From Reyranella sp. (lineage in GTDB: Bacteria > Pseudomonadota > Alphaproteobacteria > Reyranellales > Reyranellaceae): a stretch of 60,841 bases of DNA. How positions within the stretch are numbered: position 1 is the first letter of the stretch; the number at the start of each line of letters is the position of its first letter. This document shows positions 26,988-35,442 of the stretch, in pieces. The notes under the pieces were generated by a model that worked only from the letters and a program-made list of their open reading frames with translations, ran no database searches and was not told the origin of the DNA. The stretch covers positions 1-60,841 of the forward strand of contig NZ_JAUSBN010000072.1 of NCBI RefSeq assembly GCF_030651995.1. Reading direction: 5' to 3'. The translations under genes were made by a program, and so were the position numbers.

Positions 26988-27539
26988 GTGAAGCGCACCG
27001 CTTCCCCGATCACGGCGAAATATCTCCAGAATGCCGCCGTGTTCTATCTCGAGCGGTACGCCAGTTCGGCCGAAGGACTGCGTCGCGTGCTGCGTCGCCG
27101 GGTGTCCAAGGCCCGGCTGCTCGAGGCGCCTGTGATGGACAATGCCGAGGAGGCCATCGAAGCGGTCGTGCAGAAATTCGTGGTGGCCGGTCTGCTCGAC
27201 GACAAGGCCTTCGCGCAGACCAAGGCGCGATCCCTGCACCGCCGCGGCGTCTCGGGCCAACTGACACGCCAGCGCCTGAAGGTGGCGGGCGTGGGGCGCG
27301 ACGACGTCGATAGCGCCCTGGCTGCGCTGGACGAGGAACTCGGCACCGATCCCGCCCGGCGTGAAATCCAGGCCGCCGTGGCCTTCGCCCGCCGGCGCCG
27401 GCTCGGTCCCTTCCGCATGAAGGAGCGCGAGGAGAAGAAAGCGCGCGACCTTGCCTCGATGGCGCGCGCGGGCTTCGCCTACGACCTCGCCCGAAAGGTC
27501 ATCGACGCGACCGATCCCGATTCTCTGGACGAAGCCTGA
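26988..27539 (+). CDS. recX: RecX family regulatory protein
   Basis: 183 residues from a GTG start, 4 bp after the HAD stop. Three-helix RecX repeats are seen as YLERYASSAEGLRRVLRRR, AVVQKFVVAGLLDDKAFAQT with RSLHRRGVSGQLTRQRL, and a C-terminal ARRRRLGPFR / ASMARAGFAYDLARKVI. RecX binds RecA filaments and limits RecA activity. It is not next to recA here but in an HAD-recX pair followed by arsC. The open frame extends upstream into the HAD gene, but that segment reads as non-coding. Confidence 0.82.
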   Translation: MKRTASPITAKYLQNAAVFYLERYASSAEGLRRVLRRRVSKARLLEAPVMDNAEEAIEAVVQKFVVAGLLDDKAFAQTKARSLHRRGVSGQLTRQRLKVAGVGRDDVDSALAALDEELGTDPARREIQAAVAFARRRRLGPFRMKEREEKKARDLASMARAGFAYDLARKVIDATDPDSLDEA

Positions 27540-27572
27540 ACGGCTCGCCATGGTTCGGCCAGAGAGGCACTC

Positions 27573-27923
27573 ATGACCGTCACGATCTGGCACAATCCGC
27601 GCTGCAGCAAGTCGCGGCAGACTCTCGACCTGCTGAAGAGCAACGGCGTGGAGCCCACGATCCGACAGTACCTGAAGGAGCCGCCGAGCAAGGCGGAGGT
27701 TGAGAAACTCATCACGCTGGTCGGCGGCGATCCACGCGAGCTGATCCGTGACGGAGAGGCGGAATTCAAGGCGCTGAAGCTCCGGAAGGCGGACCTCACC
27801 AGGACCCAGATCGTGGACGCGATCGCCGCGCACCCCGTCCTGCTGCAGCGTCCGATCGTCGTGAAAGGCGCCCACGCCGTGATCGGCCGGCCGCCCGAAG
27901 CGGTCCTGCCTCTCCTGAATTGA
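27573..27923 (+). CDS. arsC: Arsenate reductase (glutaredoxin-dependent ArsC family)
   Basis: 116 residues, the usual ArsC/YffB-fold length. HNPRCSKSRQTL carries the catalytic Cys (C12), and LLQRPIVVKG is the conserved RPI segment; RQYLKEPPSKAE is also typical. Enzymes of this kind reduce arsenate to arsenite with glutathione/glutaredoxin. No arsenite efflux gene or ArsR is nearby, so the true substrate could be another oxyanion. Separated by only 4 bp from the following cyclase gene. Confidence 0.9.
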   Translation: MTVTIWHNPRCSKSRQTLDLLKSNGVEPTIRQYLKEPPSKAEVEKLITLVGGDPRELIRDGEAEFKALKLRKADLTRTQIVDAIAAHPVLLQRPIVVKGAHAVIGRPPEAVLPLLN

Positions 27924-27927
27924 CGCC

Positions 27928-29595
27928 ATGACCGGACGGCTTCGCCTCTGGTCGGGCTACGTTCTCTTCTTCTACGTCGTCACCCATCTCCTCAATCACG
28001 CGCTCGGCCTGATCTCGCTGCGCGTCCTCGAGGAAGGGCGGCACTGGTTCGCCTTCGTCTGGAACAATCCCGCCGGCCAGATCCTTCTCTACGGGTCGCT
28101 GCTGGGTCACTTCCTCCTCGCGCTGTGGTCGCTGTACCGTCGGCGCGCGCTGAAACTGTCGCGCTGGGAATGGGCGCAATGGATCCTCGGCGCAGCGATC
28201 ATCCCGCTGGGCGTGATCCATGTCGTGGGCACGCGCCTCGCGGAGACGCTCTACGACGTCGAGTCGGGATATCCGTGGGTGCTGGGCTCGCTCGTCGCCG
28301 GCAGCTGGACGGGCATTCTGCGACAGTTCTCCCTGCCCCTCGTCGTCTGGATGCATGGCTGTATCGGCCTGCATTTCGCGCTGCGCCTCAAGCCCTGGTA
28401 CCGCGACTGGCTGCCCCTCCTCTATGGCCTCGCCCTGCTGATCCCCGCCGCCAGCCTTGCTGGCGCCGCCGTCGCGTTGCGCGACGTCGCCGAGCTGGCG
28501 CAGCGTCCCGGCTTCCTCGAAGGCCTGTTCGAGCGCGCCCATGTTCCGGCCCCCGAGCAGGTCGCCCACCTCTATTCGATCGCGGCCGGGCTCGAATACA
28601 CGGCCCTCGCCCTCCTGGCCGCGGCGATCGCCGCGCGCCCCTTGCGCGATCTCTGGGAGCGGCGCGCCGGCGTGGTGCGTCTCGACTACGGCGACCGTCG
28701 CAGCGTCACCCAGCCCGCCGGCCTCTCGATCCTCGAGATCAGCCGCGTCGCCGGCATTCCCCACGCCTCGGTCTGCGGCGGTCGCGGCCGCTGCTCGACC
28801 TGCCGCGTTCGCCTCTCGGGCGACGACCGCCACCGGCTGCCGCCGGCATCGCCGGAGGAAGCCAAGGTGCTGGCGCGCATCGGCGCCCCGGCCAACGTGC
28901 GCCTCGCCTGCCAACTGCGCCCGCCGCCCGGTCACTACCGGGTGGCGCTGCTGCTGCCGGCCGCCGCCGGCCCGGTCGAAGCCTATCGCCGCCAGCCGCA
29001 GGCCCATGGCGGCGAGCGCTATATCGCGGTGCTGTTCGCCGACATCCGCGGCTTCACGACGATCTCGGAAGGCAAACTTCCCTACGACGTCGTGTTCCTG
29101 CTCAACCGCTACTTCCGCGCCACCGGCCAGGCCGTCGAGGCGGCCGGCGGGAGTCTCGACAAGTTCATCGGCGACGGCGTGATGGCGATCTTTGGCCTCA
29201 ACCAGGAACCGCAGGTCGCGTGCCGCCAGGCGCTCGATGCCGCGCGGCGCATGGCGCTGGCCCTTGCCGACCTCAACGAAGCGATGTCCGGCGATCTCGA
29301 CCTGCCGCTGCGCATCGGCATCGGCATTCACGCCGGGCCCGCGATCGTGGGCGAGATGGGCTATGCGCGCGCCGCCCAGATCACCGCGATCGGCGACACG
29401 GTGAACACCGCGAGCCGGCTCGAATCGATGACCAAGGAGTTCGCCGTCGAACTCGTCGTGTCGCAGGAGCTGCTGGACCGCGCCGGGATCGATCTCGGCG
29501 AGGCGCCCCGCCACGAGGTCGAGATCCGCGGCCGGCAGGGCCGGCTCTCCGTTCGCGCCATCGCCAAGGCCGCCGAACTCACGGCAATGTCATAA
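27928..29595 (+). CDS. Membrane class III adenylate cyclase with haem-type anchor and [2Fe-2S] domain (CyaC-like)
   Basis: 555 residues in three parts. Residues 1-240 hold about six hydrophobic helices with histidines at H20, H24, H61, H98, H143 and H149, as expected of a haem-B membrane anchor like that of succinate dehydrogenase. Residues about 245-345 form a ferredoxin domain with Cys 283, 289, 292 and 328 (C-x5-C-x2-C-x35-C, adrenodoxin-like). Residues 364-540 form the class III cyclase domain (VLFADIRGFTTIS with metal Asp 372, LDKFIGDGVMAIFG with Lys 412 and Asp 416, AIGDTVNTASRLES). The known relative in type is CyaC of Sinorhizobium meliloti, a quinone-responsive cyclase with a dihaem anchor; whether that protein also has the ferredoxin domain I cannot confirm. 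Confidence 0.88.
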   Translation: MTGRLRLWSGYVLFFYVVTHLLNHALGLISLRVLEEGRHWFAFVWNNPAGQILLYGSLLGHFLLALWSLYRRRALKLSRWEWAQWILGAAIIPLGVIHVVGTRLAETLYDVESGYPWVLGSLVAGSWTGILRQFSLPLVVWMHGCIGLHFALRLKPWYRDWLPLLYGLALLIPAASLAGAAVALRDVAELAQRPGFLEGLFERAHVPAPEQVAHLYSIAAGLEYTALALLAAAIAARPLRDLWERRAGVVRLDYGDRRSVTQPAGLSILEISRVAGIPHASVCGGRGRCSTCRVRLSGDDRHRLPPASPEEAKVLARIGAPANVRLACQLRPPPGHYRVALLLPAAAGPVEAYRRQPQAHGGERYIAVLFADIRGFTTISEGKLPYDVVFLLNRYFRATGQAVEAAGGSLDKFIGDGVMAIFGLNQEPQVACRQALDAARRMALALADLNEAMSGDLDLPLRIGIGIHAGPAIVGEMGYARAAQITAIGDTVNTASRLESMTKEFAVELVVSQELLDRAGIDLGEAPRHEVEIRGRQGRLSVRAIAKAAELTAMS

Positions 29596-29656
29596 GATAT
29601 TCGTTGTCCAGCGCGTCGACCCAGAGAGAATCCCGAGACCTTCAGGAGGTAATTCA

Positions 29657-30142
29657 ATGCGCGCCCTTTTCCTTGCCGCCGCGATGACCATGACCACCAT
29701 TGGCCTGTCCCTGCCCGCTTCGGCTGCGGGCGGCGGCTCCTCGGAATCGACACCGGCCAAGCCCGTCGACGCCAATTTCACGCGCGCCAAGGCGATGATC
29801 CAGGCCCGGGACTACCAAGGCGCCCTGCCGCTGCTGCAGCAGGTCGTCACCAAGGACCCGAAGAATGCCGATGCCTACAACCTGATGGGCTTCGCCACGC
29901 GCAGTTCGGGCGACCCCAACGGCTCGCTGCGATACTATCAGCAGGCGTTGGCGATCGATTCCCGCCACATCGGCGCCTACGAATATCTCGGCGAAGCCTA
30001 CCTGATGCTGGGCCGCCTGCCGGAGGCCGAGCAGCAGCTCGCCCGCCTCGACTCGCTCTGCACCTTCGGGTGCGCCGAGTACCGCCAGCTCAAGGCCGCC
30101 ATCGCCGACTACAAGGCTGGCAAGCGTCCGAAGACGAACTAG
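29657..30142 (+). CDS. Periplasmic TPR repeat protein
   Basis: 161 residues with a signal peptide (RALFLAAAMTMTTIGLSLPA, cleavage near ASA) and a strong AGGAGGT ribosome site 8 nt upstream. The mature protein has two to three TPR units (ARDYQGALPLLQQVVTKDPK, ADAYNLMGFATRSSG..., IGAYEYLGEAYLMLGRLPEA) and ends with LCTFGCAEYRQLKAAI containing the only two Cys, which could form a disulphide. A helical scaffold for protein contacts, partner unknown. Confidence 0.82.
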   Translation: MRALFLAAAMTMTTIGLSLPASAAGGGSSESTPAKPVDANFTRAKAMIQARDYQGALPLLQQVVTKDPKNADAYNLMGFATRSSGDPNGSLRYYQQALAIDSRHIGAYEYLGEAYLMLGRLPEAEQQLARLDSLCTFGCAEYRQLKAAIADYKAGKRPKTN

Positions 30143-30273
30143 CGGACGGACGCGGGCGCGGCGAAATTCGAATCGACGGAAGGCGTCGATAGGCTTTTCC
30201 GTCACCGGCTTCGCCCGCTATGCTGCGGCCAAATAAACGCCCATTCACGCCGCCGCACCGGAGGGCTCCCGCG

Positions 30274-33200
30274 ATGAGCACCGTCACCCCAGTTCCGCTC
30301 GTATTCGGCGATTACGCCCTCGAGGATCGCTACCGCCTCGGTAAGGGCCGCGTCTACATGACGGGCATCCAGGCGCTGGTCCGCCTGCCGATGATGCAGC
30401 GCCAGCGCGACCTCGCCGCCGGCCTCAACACCGGCGGGTTCATCTCCGGCTATCGCGGTTCGCCGCTCGGCATGTACGACAACGCGCTATGGGGCGCGAA
30501 GCGGTACCTGAAAGAGAACAACATCCACTTCCAGCCCGGCCTCAATGAGGATCTCGCGGCGACGGCGGTGTGGGGCAGCCAGCAGACCAACCTGTTCCCG
30601 GGCGCCAAGGTCGATGGCGTCTTCTCGATCTGGTACGGCAAGGGCCCCGGCGTCGACCGCTCGATGGACGTGCTGAAGCACGGCAACGCCGCCGGCACCT
30701 CGCCGCATGGCGGCGTGATCGCGCTGGCCGGCGACGACCATGGCTGCCAGTCCTCGACCCTGCCTCATCAGAGCGAGCAGGTGTTCTCGGCGGCGATGAT
30801 CCCGGTCGTCAATCCGGCGACGGTCCAGGAGTATCTCGACTACGGCATCCTGGGCTTTGCCCTGTCGCGCTACTCCGGCTGCTGGGTCGGCTTCAAGGCG
30901 ATCTCCGAAACGGTCGAGAGCGGCGCCTCGGTGTGGGTCGATCCCGAACGCATCCAGATCGTGATGCCGACCGATTTCCAGTTGCCCCCAGGCGGGCTGG
31001 GCATCCGCAATCCCGATCCGCCGCTCGAGGCCGAGAAGCGCCTGCACGGACCGAAGATGGCGGCGGTCGCCGCCTTCGTGCGCGCCAACGGCTTCGACCG
31101 CACGGTGATCGAACCGACCGAGACCGGCACGCGCGCCCGCATCGGCATCATGACGACCGGCAAGGCCTACCTCGACACGCGCCAGGCGCTGGAGGATCTC
31201 GGCATCGACGACGCGCGCGCCCGGGCGCTCGGCATCCGCCTCTACAAGGTGGGCGTGACCTGGCCGCTGGAGGCCGAAGGCGCCCGCCGCTTCGCCGAAG
31301 GCCTGCAGGAAGTCATCGTCGTCGAGGAGAAGCGCTCGAACCTCGAGGACCAGCTGCTGCGCATTCTCTATCACCTGCCGGCCGACCGCCGGCCGGTGGT
31401 GATCGGCAAGGCCGACGAGACCGGCCGCATCATCCTGCCGAGCGAGGGCGAGCTGACCCCGACCGGCGTCGCCATGGTGATCGCCGGCCGCCTGATGAAG
31501 CACGAGGGCGAATCGCCCGAGCTGCGCCAGCGCCTCGCGCGCCTCGAAGGCAAGGAAAAGCTGCTGTCCGCGCCGCCGCCCAAGGTCGCGCGCACGCCGT
31601 TCTTCTGCTCGGGCTGCCCGCACAACACCTCGACCAAGGTGCCCGAAGGCAGCCGCGCCATGGCCGGCATCGGCTGTCACGGCATGGCAATCTGGATGCC
31701 CGAGCGCCGCACCTCGCTGATCTCCCACATGGGCGGCGAGGGCGTGGGCTGGGTGGGCCAGGCGCCGTTCCATTCCGACAACCACATCTTCCAGAACCTG
31801 GGCGACGGCACCTATTACCATTCGGGCCTGATGGCGATCCGCCAGTCGGCCGCCGCCGGCGTCAACATCACCTACAAGATCCTGTTCAACGACGCGGTCG
31901 CGATGACCGGCGGCCAGCCGCACGACGGTCCGCTGACGGTTCCCGAGATCACGCGGCAGGTCGAGGCCGAGGGCGCGAAGAAGGTCGTCGTCGTCACCGA
32001 CGAGCCGGACAAGTACCCGATGAACGCCGGCTTCGCGCACGGCGTCACGATCCGCCATCGCGACGAGCTCGACGCCGTGCAGCGCGAGCTGCGCGAGATT
32101 CCGGGCCTCACCGTCCTCGTCTACGACCAGACCTGCGCCGCCGAGAAGCGCCGCCGCCGCAAGCGCGGCACCTTCCCCGATCCCGACAGGCGCGTCTTCA
32201 TCAACGACGCGGTCTGCGAGGGCTGCGGCGACTGCTCCGAGAAGAGCAACTGCGTGTCGGTGAAGCCGCTCGAGACCGAGCTCGGCCGCAAGCGCCAGAT
32301 CGACCAGAGCAATTGCAACAAGGACTTCTCCTGCGTGAACGGCTTCTGCCCGAGCTTCGTGTCGGTGCGGGGCGGCGTTCCCGCCAAGGCCCGCCGCCGC
32401 AAGCTCGAGGTCGTGGCGGAAGATCCCTTCGCCTCGCTGCCGATGCCGACCCTGCGGCCGCTCAGCGAAGCCTATGGCATCCTGGTGACCGGCATCGGCG
32501 GCACCGGCGTCATCACCGTCGGCGCTCTGATCGGCATGGCCGCCCACCTCGAAGGCAAGGGCTGCACGGTGCTCGACTTCACGGGCCTCGCCCAGAAGAA
32601 CGGCGCGGTGATGAGCCATGTGCGACTGGCGCCCAAGCCCGAGGATCTCCATGCCGTGCGCATCGCCGCCGGCGGCGCCAACCTGGTGCTGGGCTGCGAC
32701 ATGGTCGTGGCCGCCTCGCCGGCCGCCCTGTCGCGCATCGAGCAGGGCATCACCAAGGCCGTCATCAACGGCCATGTCCAGCCGGTTGCCGCCTTCGTCA
32801 TGAACGGCGACATGGATCTCGGTGCCGAGTCCATGATGAAGGCGATCCGCGATGCCGCGGGCGACGAGGCCACCTCGTTCATCGACGGCACCGGTCTCGC
32901 CACCGCGATCCTGGGCGATTCGATCGCGACCAACCTCTTCATGCTGGGCCATGCCTGGCAGAAGGGCCTTGTGCCGCTGTCGTTCGAGGCGCTGATGCGC
33001 GCCATCGAGCTGAACGGCGTCGCCGTCGAAAGCAGCAAGCGTACCTTCGACTGGGGACGCCTGGCGGCCCACAATCTCGCCGCCGTCCAGGCCGCAGCCA
33101 AGCCCGCGATGAGGGTCGAGAAGCCGGTCGCGCGCACCCTGCCCGAGATCGTTTCCCGGCGCGTCGAGCTGCTCACGGCCTACCAGGACGCGGCCTATGC

Positions 33201-33795
33201 CGAACGCTATCGCAAGCTCGTCGACAAGGTCGCCAAGGCCGAGAAGGACAAGGCGTCCGGCCGCCGTGGTCTCGCCGAAGCGGTCGCCAAGTCGCTCTAC
33301 AAGCTGATGGCCTACAAGGACGAGTACGAAGTCGCCCGCCTCTACAGCGATGGCGAATTCCAGAAGAAGCTGCGCCAGCAGTTCGACGGCGACTACAAGG
33401 TCAGCTTCCATCTCGCCCCGCCTTTGTTCGCCGATCGCGATCCGGTGACGGGCGAGCTGAAGAAGAGCGAGTTCGGCGCCTGGATGATGCCGGCCTTCCG
33501 GCTGCTCGCGTCGCTGAAGGGGCTGCGCGGCGGCCGGTTCGACATCTTCGGCTACAGCGAGGAGCGGCGCATGGAGCGCCGGCTGATCGGTGAGTACGAA
33601 GCCACGGTCGAGACGCTGCTGGCCACGCTCGGCCAGGACAACCACGCCGTTGCGGTCCAGATCGCGTCCGTGCCCGAAACGATGCGCGGCTTCGGCCACG
33701 TGAAGGAGAAGAACGTGAAGGCCGCGAAGGAGCGCGAAGCTTCGCTGCTCGCCGCCTACAGGAGCCCCGCCGCCCAGTCGATCGCGGCCGAGTAA
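30274..33795 (+). CDS. Indolepyruvate ferredoxin oxidoreductase family protein (fused IorA/IorB)
   Basis: 1173 residues. N-terminal pyrimidine/gamma-type domains (SGYRGSPLGMYDN, GKGPGVDRSMD, GDDHGCQSSTLPHQSE), a TPP-binding domain (FFCSGCPHNTSTKVP, AGIGCHGMAIWMPE, MGGEGVGWVGQAPF, NDAVAMTGGQPHDG), a middle 4Fe-4S cluster region (CEGCGDCSEKSNC ... CNKDFSCVNGFC), the oxidoreductase gamma domain (TGIGGTGVITVGALIG) and a C-terminal DUF6537-type part. Family members oxidise indolepyruvate or other branched/aromatic 2-oxoacids to acyl-CoA. The ATG at 30274 has GGAGGG upstream. Stands alone. Confidence 0.9.
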   Translation: MSTVTPVPLVFGDYALEDRYRLGKGRVYMTGIQALVRLPMMQRQRDLAAGLNTGGFISGYRGSPLGMYDNALWGAKRYLKENNIHFQPGLNEDLAATAVWGSQQTNLFPGAKVDGVFSIWYGKGPGVDRSMDVLKHGNAAGTSPHGGVIALAGDDHGCQSSTLPHQSEQVFSAAMIPVVNPATVQEYLDYGILGFALSRYSGCWVGFKAISETVESGASVWVDPERIQIVMPTDFQLPPGGLGIRNPDPPLEAEKRLHGPKMAAVAAFVRANGFDRTVIEPTETGTRARIGIMTTGKAYLDTRQALEDLGIDDARARALGIRLYKVGVTWPLEAEGARRFAEGLQEVIVVEEKRSNLEDQLLRILYHLPADRRPVVIGKADETGRIILPSEGELTPTGVAMVIAGRLMKHEGESPELRQRLARLEGKEKLLSAPPPKVARTPFFCSGCPHNTSTKVPEGSRAMAGIGCHGMAIWMPERRTSLISHMGGEGVGWVGQAPFHSDNHIFQNLGDGTYYHSGLMAIRQSAAAGVNITYKILFNDAVAMTGGQPHDGPLTVPEITRQVEAEGAKKVVVVTDEPDKYPMNAGFAHGVTIRHRDELDAVQRELREIPGLTVLVYDQTCAAEKRRRRKRGTFPDPDRRVFINDAVCEGCGDCSEKSNCVSVKPLETELGRKRQIDQSNCNKDFSCVNGFCPSFVSVRGGVPAKARRRKLEVVAEDPFASLPMPTLRPLSEAYGILVTGIGGTGVITVGALIGMAAHLEGKGCTVLDFTGLAQKNGAVMSHVRLAPKPEDLHAVRIAAGGANLVLGCDMVVAASPAALSRIEQGITKAVINGHVQPVAAFVMNGDMDLGAESMMKAIRDAAGDEATSFIDGTGLATAILGDSIATNLFMLGHAWQKGLVPLSFEALMRAIELNGVAVESSKRTFDWGRLAAHNLAAVQAAAKPAMRVEKPVARTLPEIVSRRVELLTAYQDAAYAERYRKLVDKVAKAEKDKASGRRGLAEAVAKSLYKLMAYKDEYEVARLYSDGEFQKKLRQQFDGDYKVSFHLAPPLFADRDPVTGELKKSEFGAWMMPAFRLLASLKGLRGGRFDIFGYSEERRMERRLIGEYEATVETLLATLGQDNHAVAVQIASVPETMRGFGHVKEKNVKAAKEREASLLAAYRSPAAQSIAAE

Positions 33796-34129
33796 GCGGC
33801 AGTCGACGCGAAGTCGGGACGCCCGCATCCCCTTTTGGGGTTGGGGAAGGAACGCGGACGTCCCGGGTACGCTCCGTCGTCCGCGAAGGGAGGCAGGCGG
33901 TCGACGTACCTGCCGCTATAGGCCCGTTCGCCTGGGGAAGTTAAGTACAATCCTGGCGCGAGAACGCACACCTCATGCACCACAATGCATGCTTGTTGCC
34001 TGCAGTCAGAACGCGGCTACAAAATAGTCCGTCGTCTCGACCGAAGCCTCGCGCAGCGAGGCGTAGCGGAGAGACGACGGATTCTGCCCAGGCTGGCGAG
34101 GAGTCCGAGTTCATCAAACTCCAATCGAG
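33796..34129. other. Gene-free stretch with hairpin and repeat
   Basis: Between two convergent genes. It contains a large hairpin (33815-33866) with CGGGACGCCCGC / GCGGACGTCCCG arms and an inner CCCC-TTTT-GGGG, a plausible terminator, and a family II repeat at 34029-34080. I see no gene in it. Confidence 0.55.
34029..34080. repeat. Palindromic intergenic repeat, family II, short copy
   Basis: CCGTCGTCTC (34029-34038) pairs with GAGACGACGG (34071-34080), with an inner GCCTCGC-GCA-GCGAGGC hairpin. The left arm and the GAGGCGTAG core match the longer copy at 21809-21955, which looks like the same element with an inserted middle. Confidence 0.7.
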
Positions 34130-34726
34130 TCAGGCGCGACCGGACTGGGGAGAGAAGGAGGCGAGGTCGAACTTGCCTCCGGGCAGGCCGCGGCCCAGCC
34201 GGTCGAGCGCACGCTGCCACTTGGCGGCGAGATCGGCATCGAACACCAGCTCCGCGTCGGCATCGACCACCAGCCAGGCATTGTCCTGCATCTCGCGGTC
34301 GAGCTGGCCGGGCGCCCAGCCGGAATGGCCGAGCGCGAGCCAGGCGTTCTTGGGACCGGTGCCCCCCGCCATGTCCTTCAGGATCTCGAGCGAGGCGGTA
34401 AGCGCCATGCCGCCTTCGATCAGCAGGGTCTCGTCGCGCTTGTAGTCGGCCGAGTGCAGCACGAGCCCGCGCGAGGTCTCGACCGGGCCGCCGAACAGCA
34501 CCGGCAGATCCGCAGTCGTCTTGGGCACCTCGATGCCGAGCTGCTTGTAGACCTGGCCGAGCGGCAGGTCGTCGACCTTGTTGTTCACGATGATTCCCAG
34601 CGCGCCGTCGTCATCGTGCTTGCAGATGAAGACGACGCTCTTCTGGAAGCGCTCGTCCGGCATGGACGGCGCGGCGACCAGGAAGCGGCCGACCAACGTG
34701 GCGGCAGGAGAGCTGAACCCGGGCAT
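34130..34726 (-). CDS. yqgE: YqgE/AlgH family protein
   Basis: 198 residues. Diagnostic blocks: LVGRFLVAAPSMPDERFQKSV, VFICKHDDDGALGIIVN, LPVLFGGPVE, RGLVLHS and WLALGHSGWAPGQLDREM. Cytoplasmic protein of unresolved function, often near ruvX or, as here, a peroxiredoxin. I chose the ATG at 34726 (GGGAGAAAG 7 nt upstream); a longer frame to 34819 would add a non-conserved leader. Confidence 0.9.
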   Translation of the reverse strand: MPGFSSPAATLVGRFLVAAPSMPDERFQKSVVFICKHDDDGALGIIVNNKVDDLPLGQVYKQLGIEVPKTTADLPVLFGGPVETSRGLVLHSADYKRDETLLIEGGMALTASLEILKDMAGGTGPKNAWLALGHSGWAPGQLDREMQDNAWLVVDADAELVFDADLAAKWQRALDRLGRGLPGGKFDLASFSPQSGRA

Positions 34727-34891
34727 GGCGTACTTTCTCCCATATCCATGGGGATTGTCCGGCCAAAGATCAAGGACCGGGGCCCGCCGCCTTTCCAGCA
34801 ACGGGCCTTGCATGGACAAAAACCCAACCCCGGCCTAGGGTCCGCCGGTTCGTAAAGGCCGCGGTTGGGCGGCGTATTTGAGGAGCTAATA

Positions 34892-35374
34892 ATGGCGAAA
34901 GTCGGAGACAAAGTCCCCAGCGCCACGCTGCGCATGATGGGCCCGGAAGGCCCCAAGGCCGTCACCACGGAAGAACTCTTCGCGCCGGGCAAGAAGGTCG
35001 TCGCCTTCGCGCTGCCGGGTGCCTTCACCCCCACTTGTTCAGCAAAGCACGTGCCCGGGTTCGTGGCCGAAGCAGCTGCTCTCAAGGCGAAGGGCGTCGA
35101 CGCCATCGCCTGCATTTCCGTGAACGACGCGTTCGTGATGGGCGCCTGGGGCAAGGACCAGAAGGCTGGCGACCTGGTGATGATGCTGGGCGACGGCAAT
35201 GGCGAGTTCACCCAGGCGATGGGCCTCACCATGGACGGTTCGAAGTTCGGCCTCGGCACGCGCAGCCAGCGTTACGCCATGGTCGTCGAGGACGGCACCA
35301 TCAAGCACCTCTTCGTCGAGAAGCCGGGCGCCTTCGAGGTGTCCTCGGCCGAATACGTGCTCAAGAATCTCTAG
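34892..35374 (+). CDS. Peroxiredoxin (Prx5/glutaredoxin-type)
   Basis: 160 residues. The catalytic block PGAFTPTCSAKHVPGF contains the peroxidatic Cys of the PTxxC type, and a second conserved segment is MLGDGNGEFTQAMGL. One-Cys arrangement of the Prx5/AhpE-like group that uses glutaredoxin or glutathione. The ATG at 34892 has GAGGAGC 6 nt upstream; an earlier start would lengthen the N-terminus by 9 residues. Divergent from yqgE across 165 bp. Confidence 0.92.
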   Translation: MAKVGDKVPSATLRMMGPEGPKAVTTEELFAPGKKVVAFALPGAFTPTCSAKHVPGFVAEAAALKAKGVDAIACISVNDAFVMGAWGKDQKAGDLVMMLGDGNGEFTQAMGLTMDGSKFGLGTRSQRYAMVVEDGTIKHLFVEKPGAFEVSSAEYVLKNL

Positions 35375-35403
35375 CGCCGCGCATTCCAGACGGCCAAGAT
35401 CGA

Positions 35404-35434
35404 CGGCGGGGCGCAGGCCCCGCCGTTTTCTTTT
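35404..35434 (+). terminator. Rho-independent terminator of the peroxiredoxin gene
   Basis: CGGCGGGGC / GCCCCGCCG arms (9 bp) around a GCAG loop, followed by TTTTCTTTT. It lies 29 bp after the peroxiredoxin stop and just before the AroE-like start. Confidence 0.88.
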
Positions 35435-35442
35435 GGGGGCTC

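Noticed and set aside
27573..27923. An arsenic resistance operon
   Set aside because: Only an ArsC-family gene is present; there is no ArsR, ArsB/Acr3 or ArsH nearby.
30487..33828. Open frame of over 1100 codons on the minus strand across the indolepyruvate oxidoreductase gene
   Set aside because: It mirrors a well-conserved gene on the plus strand; its sequence is His/Arg/Gly/Ala-rich and lacks motifs. Long antisense frames are expected at this GC content.
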